DNA of 45,382 nt from CAYLKS01 sp964384205 [NCBI: uncultured bacterium] (GCA_964384205.1 CAYLKS010000021.1:1-45382), one strand, 5' to 3'. Shown: positions 16,881 to 25,524, counted from the first letter of the stretch. The notes: generated by a model not told the origin, from the sequence alone. Numbers and translations are program-made.

Positions 16881-18293
16881 ATGCTAAATATCCTTAAAAA
16901 TAAATTGTTATCAGAAAAACAAATCATTCAAAAAGAGCCTAATTTTAGAGAAGGACTAAAATTATTAAAAGAAAAACAATATTCAAAGGCTCTTATATTA
17001 TTCAAAAGAAGTGCAGCTAAAATGCCTAATCAACCTAAGATATTGAATAATATCGGGGTAGCAATGGCAGGCATGAAAAATTATGCACAAGCAATTGAAC
17101 ATTATAAAAAAGCAATAGAATTGGACCCTAATTATTATATTGCTTATTTTAATCTTGCTATAGCCTACGATAATCTTTCAAAAATAGATGAAGCATTGGA
17201 TGTTGTAAATAAAGTACTTAAATCGAATAAGGACCTTGATGGCTTGTATATAAAAGCAGTTTTATTAAAATCAATGTTATTAGAAAAGAAATCTGATATT
17301 GATTCTGCGATTGAAGTATTAGAAGATGCTTGTGCAAAAATAAAAGATAATAATATAATAAAGAAGCTTATAAAATTGTATTATCTTAAAGAAGATTTTA
17401 TAAAATTATATGAGCTTTTAGATAAAGAAATTAAGGGACAAGATATAGAATCAGAAGAGATGTTAAAAATTATTTTAGAAACGTTAATAAAGTTAAAGAA
17501 AGAGGCAGAATTTCCTATATATTTTAACAATTTTGCACAAAGAGAAGGTGCTATTGATGAAGTAAAATCACTTGCAGGAGATTATATTAAATCTGGTAAT
17601 TTGAAAGCAAGCATTTTGTTATATGAAGCTATGTTTAATAATGATCCTGAGAATTATTTGACAATCGGTCAAATATTAATTAGTTTATATGAAAAAATAG
17701 GAAATATAGATAGAGCGTTAGAAATTGCTTATGAGATTTTTGATATTTTTTTCAAGAAAGGAATTATAGAAAAATTAGAAAGTTTATTAAAATTTATAGA
17801 AAAATATAAGAGAGAAGATGTAAATCCCAGATTAAAATTAATAGAGTTATATAAAAAGAATAATTTGTTGGAAAAGGCTGAGAAAAGTTATGAAATTATT
17901 ATTGAAAAGAAATTAGAGGATATAGAATTGGTAAAAGATTACGTAAATTTATTAGAAAAATTAGCAGAAAAAGATAGAAAGTATTTAGAAAAAATAGTGC
18001 AAATATGGGATAAATTCTCTGCGGTTTTTCCAGATAATCCAGAAGTAATGTTAGAACTTGGGAAAATTTATGCTAATAATTTCAAGTATCAGGAAGCAAT
18101 ACAATTTTTGGAGCAAGCTATAGCGATAAAGCCTGATTTGTATGAAGCATATTTTCATTTAGGTCTTTTATATTTTTCTCTGGGTAAATTTAATCGAGCA
18201 TTAAACTATTTATCAAAAATAAAACATTTAAGGAAAGAGTTTCCTGAAGTTGATGAAATTATTAAAGAAATAAAAAAAATGGATCAAAAATAA
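16881..18293 (+). CDS. TPR-repeat protein
   Basis: A 470-residue cytoplasmic protein made of tetratricopeptide-type helix pairs. The clearest units are near residues 55-120 (LNNIGVAMAGMKNYAQAIEHYKKAIELDPNY, then YFNLAIAYDNLSKIDEAL, given here as separate repeats) and at the C-terminus (ELGKIYANNFKYQEAIQFLE and YFHLGLLYFSLGKFNRALNY). The middle is less regular, charged and helical. There is no signal peptide or membrane segment. It is the last gene of the run and ends at a strong hairpin terminator. A scaffold or partner role for the receiver/kinase pair is inferred from position. Confidence 0.85.
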   Translation: MLNILKNKLLSEKQIIQKEPNFREGLKLLKEKQYSKALILFKRSAAKMPNQPKILNNIGVAMAGMKNYAQAIEHYKKAIELDPNYYIAYFNLAIAYDNLSKIDEALDVVNKVLKSNKDLDGLYIKAVLLKSMLLEKKSDIDSAIEVLEDACAKIKDNNIIKKLIKLYYLKEDFIKLYELLDKEIKGQDIESEEMLKIILETLIKLKKEAEFPIYFNNFAQREGAIDEVKSLAGDYIKSGNLKASILLYEAMFNNDPENYLTIGQILISLYEKIGNIDRALEIAYEIFDIFFKKGIIEKLESLLKFIEKYKREDVNPRLKLIELYKKNNLLEKAEKSYEIIIEKKLEDIELVKDYVNLLEKLAEKDRKYLEKIVQIWDKFSAVFPDNPEVMLELGKIYANNFKYQEAIQFLEQAIAIKPDLYEAYFHLGLLYFSLGKFNRALNYLSKIKHLRKEFPEVDEIIKEIKKMDQK

Positions 18294-18322
18294 AAAAGCC
18301 CCTTTATAAAGGGGCTTTTTTT
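18292..18322. terminator. Bidirectional intrinsic terminator
   Basis: A perfect 18-base palindrome GCCCCTTTATAAAGGGGC (18298-18315) is flanked by an A-run on the left and a T-run on the right. It therefore works as a hairpin plus U-tract in both directions, between the converging TPR gene and the hydrogenase gene. It is one of very few GC-rich stretches in the window. Confidence 0.93.
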
Positions 18323-20114
18323 ATGAAGAAATTTCTTCCCAGATTTGCTTGATGCTTTTTGAGTATTCTTTTTTTCTATTTTGGTAATAAGTATGTAGAT
18401 AATAATGGGAGACTTCAGATAGAGGCTCTTTTAAAAATTCTTCATATAATTTTTTTATTTCAGGATTATTGTGAGATTGTTTTATAGGAGAATTCATATC
18501 TATATTGTATATGGCTTGCTGACGACTGTACCAATATTTTCTGTAATTCTTTTTTGATTTAGGTTGCCCGCCACCGCCAACGCATCCACCAGGACATGCC
18601 ATGAATTCAATAAAAGTATATGGGGATTTTCCAGCAGCTACTTCTTCTATTACTTTTTTTATTGCTTTGATTCCATGTGCTATACAGATTTTTATTTTTC
18701 CAAAATCCTTCCCGAAATCTACTTCGGCTTCTTTAATATTGGATACGCCTCTCATTTGGTGCATCTCTATTTTTGGGAGTTCTTTTCCTGTTACAAGTTT
18801 ATATAAAGTCCTTGTGGCAGCTTCTGCAACACCTCCTGTTGTACCAAATAATACAGCTGCTCCAGAATGTTTACTTAAAATTGGGTTATCATAATCAGAA
18901 TCTTCTAAGGAAGGAAGCCATATTTGTTCTTTTTTTAATAATTTGGCTAATTCTCTGGTTGTTAGAACTACATCAACATCATATATATCATTTTTCAAAA
19001 ATTTTGTATTTTTAGCTTCATCTTTTTTAGCTGTGCATGGCATGATTGAGATAACTTTTATTTTTTCTGGTGGAATATTATTTTGTTTCGCAAAATAAGA
19101 TTTTGCAATAGCTCCAAAACATTGTTGAGGAGATTTTACAGTTGAAAGATGTGGAATTAATTGAGGATAATTTTTTTCAATATAATTGATCCATCCAGGA
19201 GAACATGATGTAAATAAAGGAAGTTTCCCATTATTTTTTAATCTATGCAATAATTCAGTACCTTCTTCCATTATAACCAGATCGGCTGCAAAATTAGTAT
19301 CCATAACATAATCTGCACCAATCTGTTTTAAAGCAGTAATTATTTTCCCTGTTACAATGCTTCCTGCAGGCATTCCAAATTCTTCTCCCAAAGCAACTCT
19401 AACAGCAGGAGCAACTTCAAATATAGTAACAATGTCAGGATCATATAAATATTGAATAACCTCTTCTGTATCATCTCGTTCTGCAAGTGCCCCTACAGGG
19501 CATACCAGTGTACACTGCCCACAATTTATACAATTAGAATCAGCAATTTGAAATACTTCTCGCGGGGTTATCTGTGCTTTTATCCCTTTTTTGGCAAAAA
19601 TTAAAACGTCAGTTGTTTGAATTTCTCTACATATTTTTATACAACGGAGGCATCTTATACATTTATTCATATCTCTTATTATAGAAGGAGAAGAATTATC
19701 GAATTCTCTTTTTCTAATATTCTTATCTATATGAAATGGATTTTCTTGAAGCCCAACAAATTTAGAAATATCTTGTAGTTCACAGTCTCCATGTCTTACG
19801 CAGGTGGAACATTCATGATCATGATCTGCTAAAAGTAAAGAAACTTGCGTCCTTTGGGTTTCTCTTATAACTTTTGATCTTGTAAAAATTTGCATTCCTT
19901 CCTCTATAGGAGTATTACACGATGTAACAATCATTGGTTTATCATCATTTTTTCTTTTTACTTCAACCACACATACCCTGCATGTACCTGGAGTATGGTC
20001 TATTTCAGTCATAGCACATAAAGTAGGTATAAAAATATTATTTTCTTTGGCCACTTCTAAAATTGTTTTTCCGGGACCAAATTCTACTTTTTTGTTATTT
20101 ATATAAGCTATCAT
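18321..20114 (-). CDS. hydA: [FeFe]-hydrogenase catalytic subunit, multi-cluster (HydA/HndD type)
   Basis: A 597-residue iron hydrogenase that interconverts protons and H2. The order of domains is: plant-type [2Fe-2S] (Cys34, 46, 49 and about 66); a NuoG-like His-Cys3 [4Fe-4S] segment (HDHECSTCVRHGDC); a double [4Fe-4S] ferredoxin part (CIRCLRCIKIC and CINCGQCTLVCP); the H-cluster domain; and a C-terminal small-subunit-like segment. H-cluster motifs are L1 FTSCSPGW (302-306 TSCSP), L2 IMPCTAKK (Cys360) and L3 EFMACPGGCVGGGGQP (Cys507, Cys511). L1 has Ser305 where the common form is TSCCP. The gene lies 14 bases after the flavoprotein subunit and has GAAGGGGG before its ATG. HydEFG maturases are not in the window. 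Confidence 0.95.
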   Translation of the reverse strand: MIAYINNKKVEFGPGKTILEVAKENNIFIPTLCAMTEIDHTPGTCRVCVVEVKRKNDDKPMIVTSCNTPIEEGMQIFTRSKVIRETQRTQVSLLLADHDHECSTCVRHGDCELQDISKFVGLQENPFHIDKNIRKREFDNSSPSIIRDMNKCIRCLRCIKICREIQTTDVLIFAKKGIKAQITPREVFQIADSNCINCGQCTLVCPVGALAERDDTEEVIQYLYDPDIVTIFEVAPAVRVALGEEFGMPAGSIVTGKIITALKQIGADYVMDTNFAADLVIMEEGTELLHRLKNNGKLPLFTSCSPGWINYIEKNYPQLIPHLSTVKSPQQCFGAIAKSYFAKQNNIPPEKIKVISIMPCTAKKDEAKNTKFLKNDIYDVDVVLTTRELAKLLKKEQIWLPSLEDSDYDNPILSKHSGAAVLFGTTGGVAEAATRTLYKLVTGKELPKIEMHQMRGVSNIKEAEVDFGKDFGKIKICIAHGIKAIKKVIEEVAAGKSPYTFIEFMACPGGCVGGGGQPKSKKNYRKYWYSRQQAIYNIDMNSPIKQSHNNPEIKKLYEEFLKEPLSEVSHYYLHTYYQNRKKEYSKSIKQIWEEISS

Positions 20115-20128
20115 TAGTTACCCCCTTC

Positions 20129-22111
20129 TTATCTTTCTGTTAAAACCATAGATAGTCTATAGCATCTTAGACAACGTTCTGCTTCTTTATATGCATCTTC
20201 TGTCTTAATTGGCTTTTCAACTTCATCAAAGATCTTTTTTCTAACAGAAGGTTCAAGTTCTTCTACTTTAATTCTTCTTGTGTATTTTATAGGAATTTTT
20301 ATTTCTTCTTTATCTCTAATTCTCAAAGCCTTAAGAATTTTGCTCATTTTATCTTCTTTTGAAAATCTTACTTTTCCATAGCTAAGGTAATCGTCTATTG
20401 AAGAAGCGGCTTTAATACCAGCAGCCATAGCTTCAATTAAAGTAGCAGGGCCTGAGACTGCATCTCCTCCTGCAAAAACGCCGGGTTTTGATGTCATCAG
20501 AGTATCTTCATTGACTTTGATTAAACCCCATCTATTTATTTCAATTCCCTCGTCTCCTTTTAAAAAACTTAGATCTACATACTGTCCTATTGCAGGAATA
20601 ATCATATCTGCTGACATAATAAATTCTGAACCTTCAATTGCAGAAACAGATCTTCTTCCACTTTCATCTGGTTCCCCTAATTGCATTTTTACCAGTTCAA
20701 TACCTGTTACTTTTCCATTTTCACTAATAATCCTTGAAGGGTTTGTTAAAAAATGGAAAATAACTCCTTCTTCTTTTGCTGCTTCAATTTCTTCTCTATC
20801 TGCAGGCATTTGCTCTTCTGTTCTTCTATATACAAGATGTACTTCTTTTGCTCCCATTCTAATAGCACTACGTACGCAATCCATTGCCACATTACCACCG
20901 CCAACTACTACAATTTTATCTCCTAATTCTACTTTGAGTCCCATATTTATATAATAATGGTTAATATAAAGTAAAAAATTTATACCTGTTTTGTATCCTT
21001 TTAAGCTTCTATTTTCGCCGGGCACTTTCAATGCTTTACCTTTGCTTGCACCAATACCTAAGAAAATAGATTTATATCCCTGTTTGAAAAGATCAGAAAT
21101 ATAAAAATCAACACCTAATCTTCTATTGTAAAATATATTTCCACCGAGTGATTCTATTATGCTTATTTCTTTTCTTAGTATATCTTTAGGCAATCTATAG
21201 TTTGGAATTCCAATAGCAGCCATTCCTCCTGGTTCTGTCATAGCTTCGAATATATCAACATGATATCCTCTAAGGAGTAAATGATATGCAGCAGAAATCG
21301 ATGCAGGTCCAGATCCTATAATAGCTACTTTTAAATGTTCTGGTTTTTTTTCTTTTATTAAGTCTTTTGTAAACCAACCATCAGTTACATATTTTTCTTT
21401 ATCAGCAACAAATCGTTTCAATGTTTTTATACCAACAGGCGCATCAACAACGGTTCTTCTGCAGGCAAATTCACAGAATCTCACACATACTCTACCACAT
21501 GTGGCTGCCCATGGATATTTTTGTAGAACAACTCCCACAGAGTGGGAAAATTTCCCGTCTCTTATATAATCTATATATTTAGGTACTTCTACTTTTGCAG
21601 GGCATGCTTCAATACATGGAGCGGTCATGTAAAGAAACTCATTATAAGATTTTTTTTCTACTTTATTTTCAACTTCATTTTTAAGTTCATCTTCAAAATT
21701 GTCTAAAAATGTCAATAAACCAATTGTTGATGTCTGACCTAAACCACAAAGGGAAGTCTGAGATATATGGATAGCCAATTTTTTTATATTATCTATATCT
21801 TCTTTTAGATTTGTACTATTTTTTAAATTTTTTATTTGCTCTGCTAAAATTTTTGTTCCTACTCTACAAGGTGTACATTTTCCACATGATTCAGAAGCTA
21901 TTTTTGTCATATATTTTGTAAAAGTTTCAATTATATTTACTTTTTTATCAAAAATAAAAAAGCCTTTCCAGCCTATAAATGCTTTTATTTCGTTTCCAGG
22001 CTCAAAAAAGTTTAATTCTCTAAGATTTTCATCATCTTCAATTTCGAATAAAAATTTGTCTCTATTATCGATTTTTTTATTATCCCAGTAGCCATAAATA
22101 ACTTTAGCCAT
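20129..22111 (-). CDS. Hydrogenase electron-transfer subunit: NuoF-type Fe-S end fused to GltD-like FAD/NAD(P)H reductase
   Basis: A 660-residue chimera. Residues about 40-145 match the C-terminal end of NuoF/HydB, with the N3-type cluster ESCGKCTPCRVG (Cys76, 79, 82 and Cys122). The FMN/NADH-binding domain that normally precedes it is missing. Residues about 160-235 are a Fer4_20 domain with two cluster sites (Cys166, 170; Cys205, 209, 213, 217). From about 260 it is a GltD/NfnB-like flavoprotein: FAD loop IIGSGPASISAAYHL, nucleotide loop VVVGGGNVAMDC with VYRRT after it, and closing FAD motif GVFAGGDAVSGPATLIEAMAAG. CLRC sits near the C-terminus. Its ATG overlaps the stop of the ferredoxin-like gene (TAATG). 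It probably passes electrons between NAD(P)H and the hydrogenase. From memory, this matches glutamate-synthase-linked (group A2) [FeFe]-hydrogenases. Confidence 0.9.
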   Translation of the reverse strand: MAKVIYGYWDNKKIDNRDKFLFEIEDDENLRELNFFEPGNEIKAFIGWKGFFIFDKKVNIIETFTKYMTKIASESCGKCTPCRVGTKILAEQIKNLKNSTNLKEDIDNIKKLAIHISQTSLCGLGQTSTIGLLTFLDNFEDELKNEVENKVEKKSYNEFLYMTAPCIEACPAKVEVPKYIDYIRDGKFSHSVGVVLQKYPWAATCGRVCVRFCEFACRRTVVDAPVGIKTLKRFVADKEKYVTDGWFTKDLIKEKKPEHLKVAIIGSGPASISAAYHLLLRGYHVDIFEAMTEPGGMAAIGIPNYRLPKDILRKEISIIESLGGNIFYNRRLGVDFYISDLFKQGYKSIFLGIGASKGKALKVPGENRSLKGYKTGINFLLYINHYYINMGLKVELGDKIVVVGGGNVAMDCVRSAIRMGAKEVHLVYRRTEEQMPADREEIEAAKEEGVIFHFLTNPSRIISENGKVTGIELVKMQLGEPDESGRRSVSAIEGSEFIMSADMIIPAIGQYVDLSFLKGDEGIEINRWGLIKVNEDTLMTSKPGVFAGGDAVSGPATLIEAMAAGIKAASSIDDYLSYGKVRFSKEDKMSKILKALRIRDKEEIKIPIKYTRRIKVEELEPSVRKKIFDEVEKPIKTEDAYKEAERCLRCYRLSMVLTER

Positions 22112-22368
22112 TATTTCCCCCCACTTAATTTTGGTAGTATAAGTTCTTCAAAAATTTTTGCAGCATTTTGAGGCGTAACATTTTCAATAAATTCCCCGTC
22201 TACTTCTACAGAAATACCAGGAATATCGCATTTTCCCATGCAGAAGCTCCCTTTTAATTCAATTTGGGATTCGAGATTTAATTTAGATATTTTCTCCATA
22301 AAAGTACGGATAACTTCTTCTGAACCTCTTAAATGGCAGTTTGTACCTACACATACTAAAAGTTTCAT
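22111..22368 (-). CDS. Thioredoxin-like [2Fe-2S] ferredoxin (NuoE/HndA C-terminal type)
   Basis: An 85-residue protein matching the thioredoxin-fold [2Fe-2S] domain found at the end of NuoE and HydC/HndA. It has MKLLVCVGTNC at the start (Cys6, Cys11) and FCMGKC (Cys43, Cys47), the usual four ligands. I start at the ATG at 22368, behind GGGGAGAGAAAG; the reading frame is open further upstream, but the domain begins here. It lacks the helical N-terminal domain of full NuoE. First gene of the hydrogenase operon, overlapping the next by one base. It carries electrons within the complex. Confidence 0.9.
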   Translation of the reverse strand: MKLLVCVGTNCHLRGSEEVIRTFMEKISKLNLESQIELKGSFCMGKCDIPGISVEVDGEFIENVTPQNAAKIFEELILPKLSGGK

Positions 22369-22432
22369 TGTCTTTCTCTCCCCGTTTAAAATTTTTTCTA
22401 TTTTAGTGATTTTTTGCACAAAATCAATATAT

Positions 22433-22450
22433 TTGTTATAAAAATAACAA
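22433..22450. promoter_or_regulatory. Rex-like operator upstream of hydrogenase operon
   Basis: TTGTTATAAAAATAACAA is a perfect 7-4-7 inverted repeat 65 bases upstream of the first hydrogenase gene. It matches 12 of the 14 fixed positions of the clostridial-type Rex consensus TTGTTAA-N4-TTAACAA. On the minus strand it overlaps a plausible promoter (ATGACT, 17 bases, TATTTT). Rex represses when NADH is low, so this would tie hydrogenase expression to redox state. No rex gene is in the window. Confidence 0.6.
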
Positions 22451-22580
22451 AATTTAATTTAAAAGTCATTTTTTTATTTAAATCGCTTGACAGTAGATTT
22501 TTTTTATTTTTATCCTTAAAATGAGGGGTAGTATAGTTTTTTATGATAATTATAGTAATTTGCTTATAAAAATAATTACC

Positions 22581-22609
22581 TTGACAATATAATCTTTTAT
22601 TGATATAAT
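22581..22609 (+). promoter_or_regulatory. Consensus promoter for the D-cysteine-desulfhydrase-like gene
   Basis: TTGACA (22581-22586), exactly 17 bases, TATAAT (22604-22609): a perfect match to the sigma-70 consensus, followed by AAAAGGAG and the ATG at 22646. The cleanest promoter in the window. Confidence 0.85.
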
Positions 22610-22645
22610 TTATCTAAAAATAAACCTTCTGAAAAGGAGTTAGCA

Positions 22646-23635
22646 ATGAGGAACTTACTTTTAAATGATCTCATGTTAAACAAAATAAATATTGGCAATA
22701 TACCAACAAAAATAGAATATTCTCAATATCTTTCAAAAAAATATAATCTTAATTTTTATTTAAAAAGAGATGATCAAACAGGTATCGGATTGAGTGGTAA
22801 TAAAATTAGGAAATTGGAGTATTTGTTTCATGATGCTATAAAAAAAGGCTATAAAAATGTTATTACCTGTGGAGGAATTCAATCCAATCATTGTCGTGCT
22901 ACTGCTGTTTTAAGTAGGATGGTTGGGATTGCTCCATATCTTGTCTTAAGGGGAACAGAACCAGAAGAGTATTATGATGGGAATCTGTTTTTGAATAAAC
23001 TATTAGATGCTCAAATATTTTGGGTGACTCCTGAAGAGTATAAAGAACAAATAAATGAAATTTTGCAGCAAAAAGCTGATGCAATTGGAAGCTGTTATCT
23101 TATTCCGGAAGGCGGTTCAAATGAAATTGGGTATCTTGGTTATTTAAATGCTGGACTTGAAATTTTAAATCAAGAAAAGGAGATGGGAGTTTCTTTTGAT
23201 TATATTTTTTGTGCTGTTGGTTCTGGTGGAACTCTTGGCGGATTGATTCTTGCTAAAAAGATATTTAATATAAATGCTAAAATTGTAGGGGTTAATGTTT
23301 GCGATGATGCTTCTTATTTTCAAAGTAGAATTTTAAGAGTTTTAAATTCTTTTATTGACAAATATAATCTTGAACTGGAAATTACTAAGGATGATATTCA
23401 GATAATTGATGGATTTGTTGGACCTGGATATGCTATTTCTACAATGGAAGAACGTCAATTAATAAAAGAAATGGCTAAAAATTCTGGAATATTTTTAGAC
23501 CCTGTATATACAGGAAAGCTTATGTGGGCGTTAGATAGTAATCTTAAAAAGCATGAATATAAAAAATCGAATGTATTATTTATTCATACTGGCGGGATTT
23601 TTGGCTTATTCCCTCAAAAAGAATTATTTTTTTAA
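22646..23635 (+). CDS. PLP-dependent D-cysteine desulfhydrase / ACC deaminase family protein
   Basis: A 329-residue type II PLP enzyme. The family marks are FYLKRDDQTGIGLSGNKIRKLEYL, with the PLP Lys53, then TCGGIQSNHCRATA, and the Gly-rich phosphate-binding stretch VGSGGTLGG. D-cysteine desulfhydrases break D-cysteine to pyruvate, H2S and ammonia; relatives act on ACC or L-cysteate, and the sequence alone does not separate these. It has a perfect consensus promoter and AAAAGGAG. A small helical protein and a sodium symporter follow on the same strand, which suggests uptake and breakdown of an amino acid-like compound. Cytoplasmic. Confidence 0.87.
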   Translation: MRNLLLNDLMLNKINIGNIPTKIEYSQYLSKKYNLNFYLKRDDQTGIGLSGNKIRKLEYLFHDAIKKGYKNVITCGGIQSNHCRATAVLSRMVGIAPYLVLRGTEPEEYYDGNLFLNKLLDAQIFWVTPEEYKEQINEILQQKADAIGSCYLIPEGGSNEIGYLGYLNAGLEILNQEKEMGVSFDYIFCAVGSGGTLGGLILAKKIFNINAKIVGVNVCDDASYFQSRILRVLNSFIDKYNLELEITKDDIQIIDGFVGPGYAISTMEERQLIKEMAKNSGIFLDPVYTGKLMWALDSNLKKHEYKKSNVLFIHTGGIFGLFPQKELFF

Positions 23636-23655
23636 TAAAAAAAGGAGTAATATTA

Positions 23656-23970
23656 ATGGAAAAAACAAAATTAACACCCGATGAATTGAATGTATTGTTG
23701 CAATATAGAAACAATAAGGAACGTTTGAATAAAATATTGAATAAATTAAGTGATCAGATAGTTTTTAAATTATATCAAATATATGTTAGTGAAGAAATAG
23801 GCGATAAAGAAATTACTTTAAAAAATTTTAAAGATTCAAAAAAAGAAGCAATAGAACTTTTGTGTAATGCATATTTATTTAACCAGTATTTTTCTAACAG
23901 AGATCCATTAGAGCCTATAAAGAATATTATAGCAGAGGAATTTTTGAATATATTGGAAAAAGAAAACTGA
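23656..23970 (+). CDS. Small helical protein of unknown function
   Basis: A 104-residue, mostly helical, charged cytoplasmic protein I do not recognise. No Cys-rich motif or membrane helix is visible. It has AAAGGAG before its ATG and lies 20 bases after the desulfhydrase-like gene and 43 bases before a symporter gene, so it probably belongs to their operon. The strong ribosome binding site supports it being a real gene. Confidence 0.7.
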   Translation: MEKTKLTPDELNVLLQYRNNKERLNKILNKLSDQIVFKLYQIYVSEEIGDKEITLKNFKDSKKEAIELLCNAYLFNQYFSNRDPLEPIKNIIAEEFLNILEKEN

Positions 23971-24013
23971 TTGATATTTTTATTTTGAGATTTTATTATG
24001 GGAGGAGGATTTT

Positions 24014-25495
24014 GTGATTAATTTTAGTATTTATGATTGGGTAGTATTAGGATTATATCTTGCTTTTTTGATTTTTATTGGAGTAAAGGTAGGGGTAGGA
24101 CAAAAAAATGTTAAGGATTATTTTTTAGGAAGTAAAAGTTTACCATGGTGGGTTATAGGAGTTTCAATTATTGCAACAGAAACCAGTGCATTAACATTTA
24201 TAGGAGTTCCTGCTATGTCTTTTGCAAAAGGTGGAAATCTTTCTTTTGTACAGATATTGATTGGGTATGTGTTAGCCAGAATTATAATTGCTTTTTTTAT
24301 GGTGCCACAATATTTTAAAGGAGAAGTTTTTTCTCCATATACATTGTTAAAAGAAAGATTTGGCAACTCGCCATTGATTTTGACATCCTTATTTTTTTTA
24401 ATAAGCGGTAGTCTTGCGGCAGGAGTTAGAGTATATGTAACCGCAATTCCTCTTCAAAGTTTATTAAATATTAAAATATTTTATTCAATTTTGATTTTTA
24501 TTGTTATAGCTATAATTTATACTTTTAATGGAGGAATAAAATCTGTAATATGGACAGATTTTTTGCAGTTTTTTATTTTTGTTTTAGGGGGAATATTTGC
24601 GTTGATATATATTCCTATAAAGTTGCATAGTATTGGAGTTTCAGGCATTATAGAAGAGGCAGCAAGTGCGGGTAAGTTTCATTGGTTTAATTCATCTTTT
24701 TCTTTTGCGCCGCCGTTTAATATATGGATGGGGTTGTTCGGTGCTACTATTGGAGTTGTTTATGCATTAGGTGTTGATCAACTTTTAGCTCAAAAAATTT
24801 TAAGTTGTAAAAATAAAAGAGATGGTCAAAAAGCATTAATGTTATCAGCTGCCATTATTTTCCCATTATTTTTAATTTTTTTGTTTGTAGGAATCGCCTT
24901 ATTTATTTATTATAAACATGTAAATATTAAAATACCGATTCCTTTGACAGATGGGGGACAACCAAAGTATGATTATGTATTCCCTATTTTTATTTTAACA
25001 GAAACACCAGTTGTTTTTAAAGGATTATTAATATCAGGAATTTTTTCAGCGGCATTATCTTCGATAAGTGGTGCATTGAGTGCATTATCCTCTATATGGA
25101 CAATACAATTTTATAAAAGATTTTTAAAGAAAGAAGCTTCACCAGAGTTTTATTTAAAGTATTCCAGAAAAATTATTGTAGTATTTGGAGGAATATTAGT
25201 TTTTGTGGCATTTTTGAGTCAAAATGTTAGTCTTGTTTTTAATTTGGCTTTTACATTAACTGGATTAACTTCAGGGGCTATGCTTGGAGCAGTTGTTTTT
25301 GCTTTATTAAAATTGGATTTTAAATCATCGGAAATTATCTCTGGTATGGCATTGTCGTTTATTGTAATGGCAATAATTATATTCTTAAACCAGATAGGAA
25401 AAATATCTATATTCTGGCCGTGGTATACTCTTATTGGTTATATAATTATGGCAATTGGAACTTATTTGCATAAATTTTTTTTAAGAAAAACCTGA
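24014..25495 (+). CDS. Sodium:solute symporter (SSS family)
   Basis: A 493-residue membrane protein with about 13 helices. SSS signatures include DYFLGSKSLPWWVIGVSIIATETSALTFIGVPA (read as successive motifs near residues 35-68), YTFNGGIKSVIWTDFLQ around 170-187, and GIFSAALSSISGALSALSSIW around 340-360, carrying the Ser residues of the sodium site. TDFLQ is common in the sialic acid, glucose and proline branches. It starts at a GTG 4-5 bases after GGAGGAGGA. It is distinct from the other symporter in the window. Its upstream neighbours point to an amino-acid-like substrate, but this is not proof. Confidence 0.9.
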   Translation: MINFSIYDWVVLGLYLAFLIFIGVKVGVGQKNVKDYFLGSKSLPWWVIGVSIIATETSALTFIGVPAMSFAKGGNLSFVQILIGYVLARIIIAFFMVPQYFKGEVFSPYTLLKERFGNSPLILTSLFFLISGSLAAGVRVYVTAIPLQSLLNIKIFYSILIFIVIAIIYTFNGGIKSVIWTDFLQFFIFVLGGIFALIYIPIKLHSIGVSGIIEEAASAGKFHWFNSSFSFAPPFNIWMGLFGATIGVVYALGVDQLLAQKILSCKNKRDGQKALMLSAAIIFPLFLIFLFVGIALFIYYKHVNIKIPIPLTDGGQPKYDYVFPIFILTETPVVFKGLLISGIFSAALSSISGALSALSSIWTIQFYKRFLKKEASPEFYLKYSRKIIVVFGGILVFVAFLSQNVSLVFNLAFTLTGLTSGAMLGAVVFALLKLDFKSSEIISGMALSFIVMAIIIFLNQIGKISIFWPWYTLIGYIIMAIGTYLHKFFLRKT

Positions 25496-25524
25496 AGATT
25501 GAAAAAGTAAAGAATTATTTATAC

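Noticed and set aside
20511-20954. 147-codon plus-strand open frame opposite the NuoF-GltD fusion gene
   Set aside because: It is a shadow of a strongly conserved coding sequence on the other strand, with low-complexity Ser/Ile/Pro composition and no ribosome site or family motif.
22487-22516. TTGACA at 22487-22492 as an extra plus-strand promoter
   Set aside because: At 17 bases spacing there is no -10; only TATCCT at 18 bases. The perfect promoter at 22581-22609 is nearer the gene.
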